A stretch of DNA of 36,457 nucleotides from Methylobacter sp. (GCA_026399025.1 JAPLRU010000085.1:1-36457); one strand, 5' to 3'; numbered from the stretch's first letter, positions 1 to 10,203 are shown. The notes: a model not told the origin generated them from the sequence alone. Numbers and translations are program-made.

Positions 1-98
1 CGTGCCCACGCTCCGGCGTGGGAATGCAGCGGTAGACGCTCCAGCGTCCCGCAACGCTGGAGCGTTGCGGACTGAATTCCCACGCCGGAGCGTGGGAA
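1..98. repeat. Nested palindromic repeat
   Basis: An outer inverted pair (5-25 against 76-96, core CCCACGCTCCGGCGTGGG) encloses an inner inverted pair (about 35-47 against 54-66, core ACGCTCCAGCGT). The nested double-palindrome structure is typical of dispersed REP/BIME-like elements in repeat-rich gammaproteobacteria. It may continue left of the window. No gene is credible in 1-293; the open frame that crosses it is made of repeat sequence. Confidence 0.7.
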
Positions 99-136
99 CT
101 ATAAAATTGATGCCTCCGAACAACAGGATGGCTCAG

Positions 137-189
137 AAGTTACCGTCCATGGCACTAGATTCCGTCATCCCTGCCGGAATGACGAGCTT
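137..189. repeat. Dispersed repeat, copy A
   Basis: This 53-bp stretch matches 36365-36417 with about four mismatches. Both contain the segment TTACCGTCCATGGCACT and a short palindrome around CATCCCTGCCGGAA. It is a short interspersed repeat lying upstream of the first eCIS gene. Confidence 0.75.
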
Positions 190-293
190 TGGGTATTCTC
201 ACAGACTTGTGTATAAAGACGAGCGCCGGCGCGTGGGAGCTATTCGGGGCGGTGGGGTATTTATTGCGAGTTACTTAACAAAGGGGGTGATCG

Positions 294-3086
294 ATGAATG
301 ACGATCACCAAATTTTCGATATTCCGATGCCGGCGGATCGTAACTATGATTGGTTAAAAGCCAAGGGGATCGAGTACGTCACACAACTATCGGGTAGCCG
401 GTGGACCAATTTTAATGACACCGATCCGGGCGTCACCATTTTGGAGCAATTGTGCTATGCACTGACGGAGCTGGGTTACTGCACTAACTTTCCGATTGAA
501 GATATCCTCTGCCAAGAAGATGGAAAAATACATTTTGAAGACCAGTTCTATTTGCCGGAGCAAATCCTTACCTGTTCGCCGGTCACCCTTGACGATTATC
601 GAAAACTAATTATTGACGCCGAAACACAGGTTAAAAATATCTACATCGAACTGGATCGGGTCGAGTCGGTTTCGGCCGACGGCATTGCGACCAAAAAAAT
701 CAACGGCTGTTATCGAGTCTATTTGCACGCTAAGCAATTGATGGATCAAGAAGATGCGGAAGCATTGCCGCAAAAAGTGTACGACTTACTCAACCGACAC
801 CGTAATCTGGGCGAATTATTTCACCAGCCGCTGGTATTGACCCCGAAAAAACTAACCCTCAGCGGCACCGTCAGGTTGGCCGATAAAGCCTCGCGTGATG
901 AAGTGATCAGCCGTATCCAACTGGCAATGGAGCATTATATTAGTCCGCCGATCAAACAATACGGTTATCGGGACTTACAGGACCTGGGGCTGGACAGCGA
1001 CGAAATATTTAATGGGCCGCGCTTAGAAAACGGCTGGATACAGTCATCGGAACTGGCCTTTGCCAAAACCGACAAGGTCAGCTTAAACGAACTGGCCAGG
1101 ATTATTACGACCTTGCCGGGCATAAAATCCGTTAGTGATCTGGAGCTGCAATTCTCGAACATGGCCTGCGCCGAAATTATTATTGCGCCCGATGAAATCG
1201 GCCTGATTGAGGCCGCGCTGACGGTCGAAACCAGCGTCTCTGACAATGCCTCGGACCTGTCCCAACAGCTCAACTTCGATTTGCTTAAACTGCAACACAG
1301 CCATCAAGCCGCTAAAATCGGCGCTTCTGTCGAGATGACGCCGGCGCTGCCGCAAGGCAGGTACCGCGACATTAACAGCTACTATTCGATCCAGAATACC
1401 TTTCCGTCCATTTATGCGATCGGCACTGAAGCGTTACCCATCGACAGCGCCGGTTATCGCGTGGCCCAATCCCGTCAGCTGAAGGGTTATCTGATGGTTT
1501 TCGATCAACTATTGGCTAACCAATTTTCACAATTAGCCAATGTCGCGCAGCTGTTTTCATTCAAAGGCGTCGATACCATAGCCCCGGATCAAGGCGAACG
1601 CTATGACGGCATTCCTTATCAACTGTTTTCGCCGACCTATTTTTGCCAACCGTTGTATCAAGTTCCCGATGTCAAACCGCTGTTATTAGGCCACGACAAC
1701 TACCGTTTTAGCATCAGGCAGATCAATGACAGAGCGGAACAAAACCGGATATGGAAAGCCTATCAGGCCGATCCTTTTAACCCTTATATTCAGGGTTTGC
1801 GCGAAAACATGGAAGACGATGTCCAGCGTGACGAGCGCCGCAACCGGATGTTGGATCATTTGCTGGCCCGGCATGGCGAACCCGCGGCACTTTACGATGA
1901 AATCATCAGCACCGCCCGGTGGTACGGCAGCACGCTAAAAACCCGGATCATTATTAAAAGCATCCTGCTGCAAAATCTTTCATCGTTATCCTATAACCGA
2001 ACCAAAGCCTATAACCTGTTGCACACCGAAAAACTAGGTACTCCGGGCCGCTACCGGCTCAGCAGCGAAGGTTTTGATCGCTTGGCCGACTTCGGCATAG
2101 ACTCCCGTATCCTCAAGCCTTTTGTCAATTACGGTTGTGCCGGCACCCGCTATTTACTCAATGTGATCTATAAAAACAGCAGATTGCTGGACTTACAAAG
2201 CGGCTGGGATGAGGACAAAATCGAACAGTTCGAAAAAACCTGCCTGATTATCAAAGACAGTAATGCTGTCGCGCGCTCAAGCGAATACGCTTTATTCAGT
2301 AACGGCAGGCTCGATTTGCAAAAGCTGAACGCCTTGGAGCAATTGCAGGTGCAGGATTTTAACGATTTCGCCACCGTTGAACTGCAAATCAACCTGCTGT
2401 TGGGCTTAAGGCAGTATTACCAATTACTGGTGCAACTGCTGCTGTCGCTTATCGATCATCAGCCGTTCGGACGCTGGTTGAGTGAAAATAGCGATAGCTC
2501 CTCACGTTTCCTGCTACCTGACAGCGATATTGCTGTCAGCGTGAAAAGGCGCCAAGGTGCCGATAAGGATGAGGATCATATCCTGTTTTCGGAGCAGCGC
2601 TTGTTGATAATTAAAAGCGCCGGCACACCCACACCGCTGTTGGCATCTTATCAGGCGCATCTTGAACAACTTCAATGGCTGGCGACGCAGCAACGCGGTT
2701 TCTTATTAATCGAAACCCTATTGTTGCTTGAGTTTGGCGGGTTATCGGAGGCCGAACTGGAAAACCTCGGCCTAAGCGCCGATCAATTTTATTTACGGAC
2801 TTTGTCGGTTATTCCCGATTATGTCACCTTGTTCGGCCCCCTCAGTTTTGAACAAAGCCTGGACAGACTGGCCGCGGTTTATTGGCCAAGCCATATCGCC
2901 AATAGCGTCGTTCCGGCTTCTTTCGCCACGCTCGAAAGCGTGATACCGGCATTCGTCAAGTGGCGCAATTACCTGAAACAGACCGCCACTAAAAACCGGC
3001 AGAGAGCCGCGGCTAAAATCAACGCGCGAATGACCCCGGCCGAGACCTTAGCCAAGCTCTTGCTGTCGGTCAAGGAGGAGCAATGA
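294..3086 (+). CDS. eCIS baseplate wedge protein, Afp11/12-like
   Basis: A 930-residue protein with no signal peptide or membrane segment. Residues about 15-70 carry the pattern seen at the start of large baseplate J/gp6-gp7-like wedge proteins of eCIS clusters: a WTNFNDTDPGVTILEQLCYA core followed by LTELGY and FPIEDIL. The start has a strong ribosome site (AGGGGGTG) at the right spacing. The stop overlaps the next gene's start (ATGA), so the two are translationally coupled. Position directly before the tape measure is the usual place for the last baseplate component. By analogy with Afp/PVC particles it would connect the central hub to the contractile sheath. The exact class (Afp11 or Afp12) cannot be decided by eye. 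The Afp/PVC gene order, together with the next gene, carries much of the assignment. Confidence 0.68.
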   Translation: MNDDHQIFDIPMPADRNYDWLKAKGIEYVTQLSGSRWTNFNDTDPGVTILEQLCYALTELGYCTNFPIEDILCQEDGKIHFEDQFYLPEQILTCSPVTLDDYRKLIIDAETQVKNIYIELDRVESVSADGIATKKINGCYRVYLHAKQLMDQEDAEALPQKVYDLLNRHRNLGELFHQPLVLTPKKLTLSGTVRLADKASRDEVISRIQLAMEHYISPPIKQYGYRDLQDLGLDSDEIFNGPRLENGWIQSSELAFAKTDKVSLNELARIITTLPGIKSVSDLELQFSNMACAEIIIAPDEIGLIEAALTVETSVSDNASDLSQQLNFDLLKLQHSHQAAKIGASVEMTPALPQGRYRDINSYYSIQNTFPSIYAIGTEALPIDSAGYRVAQSRQLKGYLMVFDQLLANQFSQLANVAQLFSFKGVDTIAPDQGERYDGIPYQLFSPTYFCQPLYQVPDVKPLLLGHDNYRFSIRQINDRAEQNRIWKAYQADPFNPYIQGLRENMEDDVQRDERRNRMLDHLLARHGEPAALYDEIISTARWYGSTLKTRIIIKSILLQNLSSLSYNRTKAYNLLHTEKLGTPGRYRLSSEGFDRLADFGIDSRILKPFVNYGCAGTRYLLNVIYKNSRLLDLQSGWDEDKIEQFEKTCLIIKDSNAVARSSEYALFSNGRLDLQKLNALEQLQVQDFNDFATVELQINLLLGLRQYYQLLVQLLLSLIDHQPFGRWLSENSDSSSRFLLPDSDIAVSVKRRQGADKDEDHILFSEQRLLIIKSAGTPTPLLASYQAHLEQLQWLATQQRGFLLIETLLLLEFGGLSEAELENLGLSADQFYLRTLSVIPDYVTLFGPLSFEQSLDRLAAVYWPSHIANSVVPASFATLESVIPAFVKWRNYLKQTATKNRQRAAAKINARMTPAETLAKLLLSVKEEQ

Positions 3087-6000
3087 ACAACCGACTTTTA
3101 CCTTTGATAGCTCAGGCCGACCAAGCCGAAAGGCTGAACCACAGCGTGGCTAGGTTGATATGGGATACTTCGCTTGATGATCGGCAACCGGCCCATCGCT
3201 TACAGCAAGAACTCAGCCGCTGGAGTAATACCACGCTGAACGAAATACTTGAGCAAGTTTTTCAACAGCATTGTCCGGCCGGGCAAACATGGCGAATTGA
3301 CAAACTGGAACTGGATCTGGGCGAGATCGCCTTTGATGACCTGTCAACCGAACTGCCCAAACGTGTGCGCGCCTGTTTGTCCGAACAACTCCGGCGGCTG
3401 TTGTTGAACGCAGAGCTGCAAACGCAAAAGCAGCCGGCCGACTTGAAAAACGACTTACACAGCGCTTCGCAAATCCTCAGTCAGGCCCATTCGCTCAATG
3501 ATTATATCGACTGTTTTTTGCGCAACGGCGTCATTCCCTGGTGGTATACCGGCAATCAAAGCCATGCGGCGATACTGCAACAGCAGTTACAAAACGCTCC
3601 GCAACAGATTGCGGCCATTATCCGCAAGGCCGGTAAAGCCGAAGCGGTCAGACAACGTATCGTGTGGCAATACCCTCAAGCTGCGATCAAAAAAATTATC
3701 ACCGTGTTGGAACCGCAGCATCATGATTATATCGTGGCGTTTGCCGATCAATTGACCGACTTACAAGTAAAAACCCAGCAGCCACACAGCGACAGCATTC
3801 TGTTTGAACGCCAAAGCCTGCTGTGGATCTTGACCCATTTGCTGGTGGACCGCGGCAGTTTGTTTAACACCGTGTTTTTTGTCGAATCCACCCTAAAGCG
3901 GATGGCTCACTGTTATCAGCTCGACTACCTCACGCTGCTGCGGCAACTGACAGATGCCGCACAAAGCGTGGAATACAAGAGTCGGACCACGCCGCAATTT
4001 ATTCAGGCACTGTTGGCGGTGCAGCAAAAATCGCTATCCCGTGGCGAGCAAGGTCCAGCCCCCGAACGCGAAATAGATCATTGGCAGCGGTTCGCCCGCA
4101 GTTTGCGTTCGGAGCGGCAATTATCGGCCAACGGCGAAGAGATCGGTCATCTTGGCGAATTGTTCACGCTACTGACCGCCGAGGATACGGCTCAGATGGC
4201 TGCGCTGCTAAAAAAAGAGGGACAAGAAGCCAAAGTCAGGCAAAAACTGATAAGCCAATTGAGTCAGGACGAATTAGCCCAAGTGGTGTCGCTACTGGCG
4301 CCCCAAGATCACTCGTTTATCTTGGCCCATGCGCATCAGAGCCGTGAATTATTGACCCGGCATAAAACCGATGACGGTCTGGTCTGGGAAGTCATTTTGG
4401 CTTACCTGATGAAAAATAGCGGCAGCTACTTTAACCGCCGCCAGTTCGTCGATACCACCTTACAAGCGATAAGCCGGGCGCGGGGCATCGATTACCTGAT
4501 GTTACTGGATATGCTGAGCGCAACGTCGATGTCTTACCGGCGTTTCGAACTACTGGCGATACTCAGCGATTTAAAACAGCAAAATCAACCCCGGCAGGAG
4601 AGTCCGCAGCAAACCGATGCGGTTTACAGTCAGGCGCTGGCGGCTTACCTGAGTACCGGACACATGCCCAAAGTCATCGCTAACAGCTATATGCCTGAAC
4701 CCGGTCAGCTGTTTTCGATACTGCTGTGCCGTCGGCCGGAGCAGTTGGCGGCGGTTATTGCCGCCGTATTTAAGGCCGGGCCGGATCAAGGTAAAACCGG
4801 TAGCCGTCCAAGCAAAATTCAACGCTTGCTCGGCCTGATCCAGCCGGTTGATTTTCCTTTAGTGCTGCGCACGCTGGATGCACAGGCCGCCAAGTTTGCC
4901 GTCGGCTGGATTGAACAACTCAGCCGCCTGCAACGCCGACAGCAGTTGCCCAGCCTGAATGGATTTGATCTGGCTTATCAAGTGTATGGCGTTGTGCTGG
5001 ACGTGCTGATCCGAGGACTGTCCTCAAATTTTACCGTTACCCGGTTTTTGCCTGCTTTTTTTGCCGAACTGAGCGCCAATCGGGGCATTAACGGCCAAGC
5101 CTTGGCCGCTGAACTGTTATTGAGTTACTCTCGGGACACGATAAAAAATAACCTTTCCGAACACGATAACCAAGCGCTGCGGCAATGGCTGACAAACAAC
5201 GAAGCCGGCTTGGCCGGAATCAGCGCCGATGCCGCCGGTGCGCACGGCCATGAAGCGTTCCTGAGTCAAAAAACAGCGGCGTTATGGTGTTACCTGCGTG
5301 GGGATATGGCCGGTTTACAAGGCCTTGGCTTGGTTTATGAGCCGGAAACCTTGAGCGAATTGCTGGCGGCTTTGCTGCCCGCTCATGCCGATGTGTTACT
5401 GGAGCGGCTGCAACATCAACGTGACCGCAACCTGTTAGCACAAGCCTTGCTCAAGCAAGCCGAGCTGCCGCAGCTTCGGCAATGGCTGAACACCTTGTGG
5501 CCGACGCCCGATCAATCCGCCGCCGAACTTCTGGAGCAATGGCAAAACGCTATCGCCGAAAGCGGTTTGTGGCAGGGCTCTACGGCTGTATTGCAGCACA
5601 AATTGCACGATATTTTTTGGCTGTCAATCGTGGACCGGGCCTTGATAAAACAGGGGCGTATCGATCAAAACAGCATTCATGCGCTGTTAGCCGAGGTGGT
5701 GCGCTTAAGCTGCTGCCAACTGCATATCGAGCTGGAACGGCTAACCGAACAGACCTGTTTGACTCAGGCCCCGCTGTGGCAGGCGACCGTCGTTCGCTTG
5801 GCTGAAAGCCCTACCGAAGCGCTGTCCGACCCGGCACTTAGCGCCGTTATTGCGGGCAAAGCCGACGCCGAACATAATCGCGAACGCCTTGCTGAAACCG
5901 GCATAGCGTTGCCGGTTCAGACTGAAGAGCAAGCGTTTTTACAAGACTCGCAGGGGCGTTACCTGCGCCATCCGTTATTGCCCGAACTTTGCCGCTATGT

Positions 6001-7141
6001 GTTGATGCACGGTCGAGCGCCCTTATGGTTAGTGACTGAGGAGCCGCTGAACTTAGCGCAACTGATCGCGGATTTATTGCAGTCCGAAGCCCGGTTATTA
6101 CGCCGTATCGTTCAGAGTGTTCGGCACCGGCCCGCAGCGCTGTTCCGCTTGCATCACTTGATCGATTACCGTGACTTGTTGGCTGCGGTGGTGCAAACGG
6201 AGCCCGAATTGAAAGCGCTGTCGGCTATGCTGGAGCAGTTTTACCAAGGGCTTTTACAGTTGCGTTTTAGCGTAATCGACCGGGCTTTACCGGCGTCGCT
6301 GCTTTGGCAAAGCACGTTGCAAGCGTGGTTAAGCGGCGATTGGCAGGGCTTATCGGCGCAACATATCGCCGCCGAGTTAAGCGGCGAATTGATTCGTCGA
6401 TACGCGATTAGCGCGGCGCAGGTTACGGCGGAATTTAAGCGTAATGAACGGCACTTTCCTGCCGCTTGCCGGTTGACGCTACCGCCTGAACACTTCGATA
6501 GCCAAGCAAACGGGCTTCATCGCCGACAAAACGGCAACTTAACCCAGTCTAAGCAAAGTCAAAGCAACAGCGCAGTCATCACTAAAAACAAGCCGGTAAT
6601 GGCTTCTATCCCAACCAAACCAACCACGGAGCAATCAATGCCCATTCAAATCAATAACGCCGGACTCGTACTGCTACAGGGCTTTATCGGTACTTATTTC
6701 AGTCGCTTGGCACTGGCTAAAGACCAGGCTTTTGTCAGCGAACAGGCCCGGCGCGATGCCGTTCATCATCTTCAATATTTGGCGACAGGATTTACCGACA
6801 CCGAAGAGCAACATCTGGTCTTGAACAAATTACTGTGCGGGTTATCGCCTTCCGAGCCTATTGAATTGGGTATCAAATTGACAGCCGAGCAGATGCAAAC
6901 CGGCGACAGCCTGATCAAAGCGGTGATTGATCACTGGACGGCAATCGGTTCCAGTTCAATCAACGGCTTTCGGGGCAATTGGCTGGTCAGAAACGGACTG
7001 CTGAGCCAAAGCGATGAGCGCTGGGATCTGGTGATTGAAAAGCGCCCTTATGACTTGCTGCTGCAAAAGTCCCCTTTTAGTTACGGCATCGTCAATCTAC
7101 CTTGGATGGCCAAGCCGCTTTATGTCACTTGGCCGACTTAA
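3083..7141 (+). CDS. eCIS tape measure protein (CIS_TMP family, Afp14-like)
   Basis: A 1352-residue, Leu/Gln/Ala-rich, mostly helical protein. The N-terminal segment (IDKLELDLGEI, about residues 72-82) and the C-terminal block (about residues 1190-1352, with LVLLQGFI, HHLQYLATG, LNKLLCGL and NLPWMAKPLYV) are hallmarks of the contractile injection system tape measure family. The middle holds about four or five degenerate modules of roughly 165 residues. Each has a YL-x-G-x-x-P-like entry, a Leu-rich run and an LL-x-x-GS-x-FN-like block. In Afp, the tape measure sets the length of the tube and sheath. The ribosome site AAGGAGGAG lies 4 bases before the ATG, which overlaps the previous stop. Length is within the broad range expected for this family. 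Confidence 0.85.
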   Translation: MNNRLLPLIAQADQAERLNHSVARLIWDTSLDDRQPAHRLQQELSRWSNTTLNEILEQVFQQHCPAGQTWRIDKLELDLGEIAFDDLSTELPKRVRACLSEQLRRLLLNAELQTQKQPADLKNDLHSASQILSQAHSLNDYIDCFLRNGVIPWWYTGNQSHAAILQQQLQNAPQQIAAIIRKAGKAEAVRQRIVWQYPQAAIKKIITVLEPQHHDYIVAFADQLTDLQVKTQQPHSDSILFERQSLLWILTHLLVDRGSLFNTVFFVESTLKRMAHCYQLDYLTLLRQLTDAAQSVEYKSRTTPQFIQALLAVQQKSLSRGEQGPAPEREIDHWQRFARSLRSERQLSANGEEIGHLGELFTLLTAEDTAQMAALLKKEGQEAKVRQKLISQLSQDELAQVVSLLAPQDHSFILAHAHQSRELLTRHKTDDGLVWEVILAYLMKNSGSYFNRRQFVDTTLQAISRARGIDYLMLLDMLSATSMSYRRFELLAILSDLKQQNQPRQESPQQTDAVYSQALAAYLSTGHMPKVIANSYMPEPGQLFSILLCRRPEQLAAVIAAVFKAGPDQGKTGSRPSKIQRLLGLIQPVDFPLVLRTLDAQAAKFAVGWIEQLSRLQRRQQLPSLNGFDLAYQVYGVVLDVLIRGLSSNFTVTRFLPAFFAELSANRGINGQALAAELLLSYSRDTIKNNLSEHDNQALRQWLTNNEAGLAGISADAAGAHGHEAFLSQKTAALWCYLRGDMAGLQGLGLVYEPETLSELLAALLPAHADVLLERLQHQRDRNLLAQALLKQAELPQLRQWLNTLWPTPDQSAAELLEQWQNAIAESGLWQGSTAVLQHKLHDIFWLSIVDRALIKQGRIDQNSIHALLAEVVRLSCCQLHIELERLTEQTCLTQAPLWQATVVRLAESPTEALSDPALSAVIAGKADAEHNRERLAETGIALPVQTEEQAFLQDSQGRYLRHPLLPELCRYVLMHGRAPLWLVTEEPLNLAQLIADLLQSEARLLRRIVQSVRHRPAALFRLHHLIDYRDLLAAVVQTEPELKALSAMLEQFYQGLLQLRFSVIDRALPASLLWQSTLQAWLSGDWQGLSAQHIAAELSGELIRRYAISAAQVTAEFKRNERHFPAACRLTLPPEHFDSQANGLHRRQNGNLTQSKQSQSNSAVITKNKPVMASIPTKPTTEQSMPIQINNAGLVLLQGFIGTYFSRLALAKDQAFVSEQARRDAVHHLQYLATGFTDTEEQHLVLNKLLCGLSPSEPIELGIKLTAEQMQTGDSLIKAVIDHWTAIGSSSINGFRGNWLVRNGLLSQSDERWDLVIEKRPYDLLLQKSPFSYGIVNLPWMAKPLYVTWPT

Positions 7142-7241
7142 GCCCACCGCAGGAATCAACACACCATGTAATTGAAGAAACCACCAACCAACCGCGAGTT
7201 GACTAAAACTCATCATAATTAACCGTTATAGGATATTTAAT

Positions 7242-9338
7242 ATGAATACTTACAATGACAACCTGCTAGTGGCCGTAACCGGGACGCTATCAACTATCGC
7301 CGCCGAGCAAAGCAAACGGGAATCCGAACACACCGTCGCCGAATACAATCTCTATTATGCGGTGGGTGCGCAATTGCTTGCCCAGGATAAGCTCGAGCAA
7401 GTCGAGGGCGAGTACGACAAGACGATGCTCATTAACGATCAAGGCGTGGCCAATAGCAATCAGGCCAACGACTTGATGGATTACGCGCAAACAACCGATC
7501 AAAACGTAACGGCCGTGGTCACCAACACGGCTACCGTGGCGCAAAACGTGCAGGCGGCTGCCAACGCCATATTGAAACTCGCGTCCAATATCGGCAGCGC
7601 CAACAATATTGTCAGAGCTTCCGATCACGATACCGATTTGCAGAAGATGACAGAGAAAGCTAACAACGTTATCAATGAAACCGCCTATCAGGCCGAACTG
7701 ACATCGCAATTAGCGATGGAGGCAAGCACGATCGCATCGCAAATTATTTCAAAACAAGTGTTGCTGGATGTCACCGCGACCAAAGCGTTGTTCGATGAGA
7801 TGGGGAAACGTACTCAGGCCGATTTGACGACCTTAACCCAATCCAGAATTGCCGATACCGACAAACTGATTGCGGCCAATAGTACGCAACAGGCGGCTGA
7901 AGGAAGTCTCAAAAAAACGCAGCAACAATATCAAGCGGCTCAACAAGCCTATGAGATCGCTAATTTCGATTTGAATTTCGATTTAAAGGTTGACCGCATC
8001 GAAAGAGACCGCATTAACCTCAGCTTCGACGCGCTGCTGCCTCCGTTTGGCGACAAGCAAAGCAACAACGGCACCGAATATTACATGACCGTCGTTAAAG
8101 CCTCGATCAAGGACTCATTTAGCTTCGACATCGCCGAAGGATTTTTTAATGAGCATAAGGATAAGCGCTTTTTACGGCTTACTCCGGGTAAAAACATACC
8201 GGTGCTACTGGAATCCGGTTCGCTCGATGCGCAAATAGCCGGCCTGATCGAAAGCTTGGATGCAGAGCGGAAAAAGGTGCTGTGCGCTGCTATCAATGAA
8301 ACCGTTGGCGCTGAGATTAGCCCCGAACAGATCAGCGACGTTACTAGCTTTAAAAAACTGATGACGGATTATTATGCAAAGAATAATAAGAAAGTCCCGG
8401 ACAACCTCGGAGAATTTCTCGGCGACATCAACAACAAAAATCAGCAAGAGCTCCCGTTCGCGGATGATCACAAGCAACCGCTGTACATGGATTCCGATGG
8501 CGACAAAATTGCAACAGGCACCTCTTATGTGATTTTTCTGTATCTGGTGTTGGATAGCAACTACAAAAAAGAGGTCAATAATTTTTCCGACCGGCTGTCC
8601 GCTTCCTCTAACGCATTCACCTTAACCTCCGCGTTGAAAGCGGTCGACAACATCACTTATCAGTACACGGGCGCGGACGATCCCGCCAATAATCCGGCCG
8701 GTAAAGCTTGGGGCTTAATTACCTTTGAGATAGAACATCAGCCCGATACGGAATACCGTTGCATCTTTCTGCCTTCATGGTCGACTTCCCAGGATACCTG
8801 CGTCGGAGCTAATGAAGCGCCGGTGAAGATCTGGTTCAATTTAGAAATGGCAAAGCAGCTATCGGAAACCAACTATACCCGCGCCGAACAAATTCCCGAT
8901 GCTTCCTTCATCAAGCCGGGCGATCACACTAAACGCCAAGTATTGCTGAATGAGAAAACAACCAACAATTTCGGGCAATTGATTACTCAAGGCGCCACTT
9001 ACATTCCGGTGATTTTATCGATTATCCCTGAATCCAAGAAACTGCTCGCGGATTCCACCAGCCCGGCATTGTCCAGTCTGGATGCCACGCCAATCGAATT
9101 GCTGGCTCCGGACAAATCAAAACAAAGCGGCGAAGTTAAAGTGCTCGAACCGGCTCCGGTAAGCGAAGCGGCAACAACGCCGGAACCTTCCGAGCCGAAA
9201 GAGCCCGAACAACCTGCTCCGACCCCAACAACAGCAGCGGAGCAAACACCATCGCCAGCATCCGGTGCGGCCACCGCTAACGAGCAGACCAGAACTGAAC
9301 ACAGCGCGATTCGGCCAGACAGCGCGCCCAAAAAATAA
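7242..9338 (+). CDS. Unrecognised helical protein with Pro/Ala/Glu tail, eCIS-associated
   Basis: A 698-residue protein I cannot assign. Residues 1-245 look entirely helical, with Ala/Gln/Asn/Thr-rich heptad-like stretches typical of coiled coils or helical bundles. The middle (about 250-600) is mixed and likely globular, with no motif I recognise. The last 90 or so residues are a low-complexity Pro/Ala/Glu/Thr tail. There is no signal peptide. The N-terminal bundle resembles most of the next gene's product, so the two look like paralogues sharing one module. They sit between tape measure and ATPase, a slot often used for accessory or cargo genes in eCIS loci. A role as payload or particle-associated protein is inference only. 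An AGGA ribosome site precedes the ATG. Confidence 0.6.
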   Translation: MNTYNDNLLVAVTGTLSTIAAEQSKRESEHTVAEYNLYYAVGAQLLAQDKLEQVEGEYDKTMLINDQGVANSNQANDLMDYAQTTDQNVTAVVTNTATVAQNVQAAANAILKLASNIGSANNIVRASDHDTDLQKMTEKANNVINETAYQAELTSQLAMEASTIASQIISKQVLLDVTATKALFDEMGKRTQADLTTLTQSRIADTDKLIAANSTQQAAEGSLKKTQQQYQAAQQAYEIANFDLNFDLKVDRIERDRINLSFDALLPPFGDKQSNNGTEYYMTVVKASIKDSFSFDIAEGFFNEHKDKRFLRLTPGKNIPVLLESGSLDAQIAGLIESLDAERKKVLCAAINETVGAEISPEQISDVTSFKKLMTDYYAKNNKKVPDNLGEFLGDINNKNQQELPFADDHKQPLYMDSDGDKIATGTSYVIFLYLVLDSNYKKEVNNFSDRLSASSNAFTLTSALKAVDNITYQYTGADDPANNPAGKAWGLITFEIEHQPDTEYRCIFLPSWSTSQDTCVGANEAPVKIWFNLEMAKQLSETNYTRAEQIPDASFIKPGDHTKRQVLLNEKTTNNFGQLITQGATYIPVILSIIPESKKLLADSTSPALSSLDATPIELLAPDKSKQSGEVKVLEPAPVSEAATTPEPSEPKEPEQPAPTPTTAAEQTPSPASGAATANEQTRTEHSAIRPDSAPKK

Positions 9339-9363
9339 TTAAAGCTTAACCGGAGAAATTACT

Positions 9364-10203
9364 ATGCTTAACATGAACATAAAACATGCCATCAATGACA
9401 GGAAACAAGCGGAACTGAATGCCCTGACTTTTGGCATAGCCCAAACTCAATATCAGGTAGCGCAACTCCAGTCTATCGTCACCTCGTTAACTCAAAAAAA
9501 TGACGATTTCACGGCGCTTTTGCTCGATGCGGAAAAGCGCAGGGACACGGCCTCAAGCAACCTCAACATGGTCAACCAAGTCATTGCCGGAATTAAAAAC
9601 ATACTCGGCAATACCGACATGGTGCGTGACGTCACCGAGCAGGCCGATGACAAAATCAGGCAAACGGCAGAGCATTTGTCGACATTGATCAAGCAATTGA
9701 TCTTTTCGGTTGAAATCATTGAAAAATTGGCTCAGCTGGTCAACAAGAAAAAGGCCTCGGGAAAAATTATCACCAATGAATTGGTGAAAACAATTACCGC
9801 CGCCAGTGCCGACGCCAACAACGCCGTGGCCGTCACATTAACCGCGTTGACCAGCTGCTATGTCGCCAAGACATCGGGCAATGAAGCTAAAAACATCACT
9901 TGGCTCGAATGCGAGCAAAGTAGCGAGTTATACGAACTGATTACCCTGGGTAAAACAGATAATACGCCTGAGAGCGGCGACGCCGACACATCGGCTTCGG
10001 CCGAGAAGCAGCCGTCGTTATTGGCTTTGCTGACTATCGCCAAGGAAGAGTCGATAACAAAATATAACGCAGCCTTCACCGCCAGTAATTCGGTCACCCA
10101 GGAATTGGCTCAAGCGCAGACCGGCTTGAACAATGCCACGGTGAAACTGAATTCGTTGAAACTCGGCTTGGCCGCGGCAACCGCCGCCGCGATAGCCGCT
10201 TAA
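9364..10203 (+). CDS. Unrecognised helical protein, paralogue of preceding gene's N-terminus
   Basis: A 279-residue protein, predicted by eye to be almost all helix. About residues 60-160 (motifs such as NQVIAGIKNIL, ADDKIRQTAEHL and LAQLVNKKKA) align in spacing and hydrophobic pattern with about residues 100-200 of the 698-residue neighbour. A polar loop (about 180-215) is followed by a C-terminal helical hairpin that ends in an Ala-rich run. There is no signal peptide. The start has GGAGA at good spacing, and the gene follows its neighbour by 25 bases, so they are probably co-transcribed. Long-helix proteins with an Ala-rich hydrophobic hairpin recall alpha-pore-forming toxins, but this is only a resemblance in composition. 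Confidence 0.6.
   Translation: MLNMNIKHAINDRKQAELNALTFGIAQTQYQVAQLQSIVTSLTQKNDDFTALLLDAEKRRDTASSNLNMVNQVIAGIKNILGNTDMVRDVTEQADDKIRQTAEHLSTLIKQLIFSVEIIEKLAQLVNKKKASGKIITNELVKTITAASADANNAVAVTLTALTSCYVAKTSGNEAKNITWLECEQSSELYELITLGKTDNTPESGDADTSASAEKQPSLLALLTIAKEESITKYNAAFTASNSVTQELAQAQTGLNNATVKLNSLKLGLAAATAAAIAA

Noticed and set aside
2-301. Open frame of 99 codons at the left edge
   Set aside because: It is made of palindromic and dispersed repeats and overlaps the well-supported start and ribosome site of the baseplate gene.
7290-7709. 139-codon frame on the - strand
   Set aside because: Lies wholly within the helical-protein gene on the + strand, with no ribosome site; its composition is a mirror of that gene.
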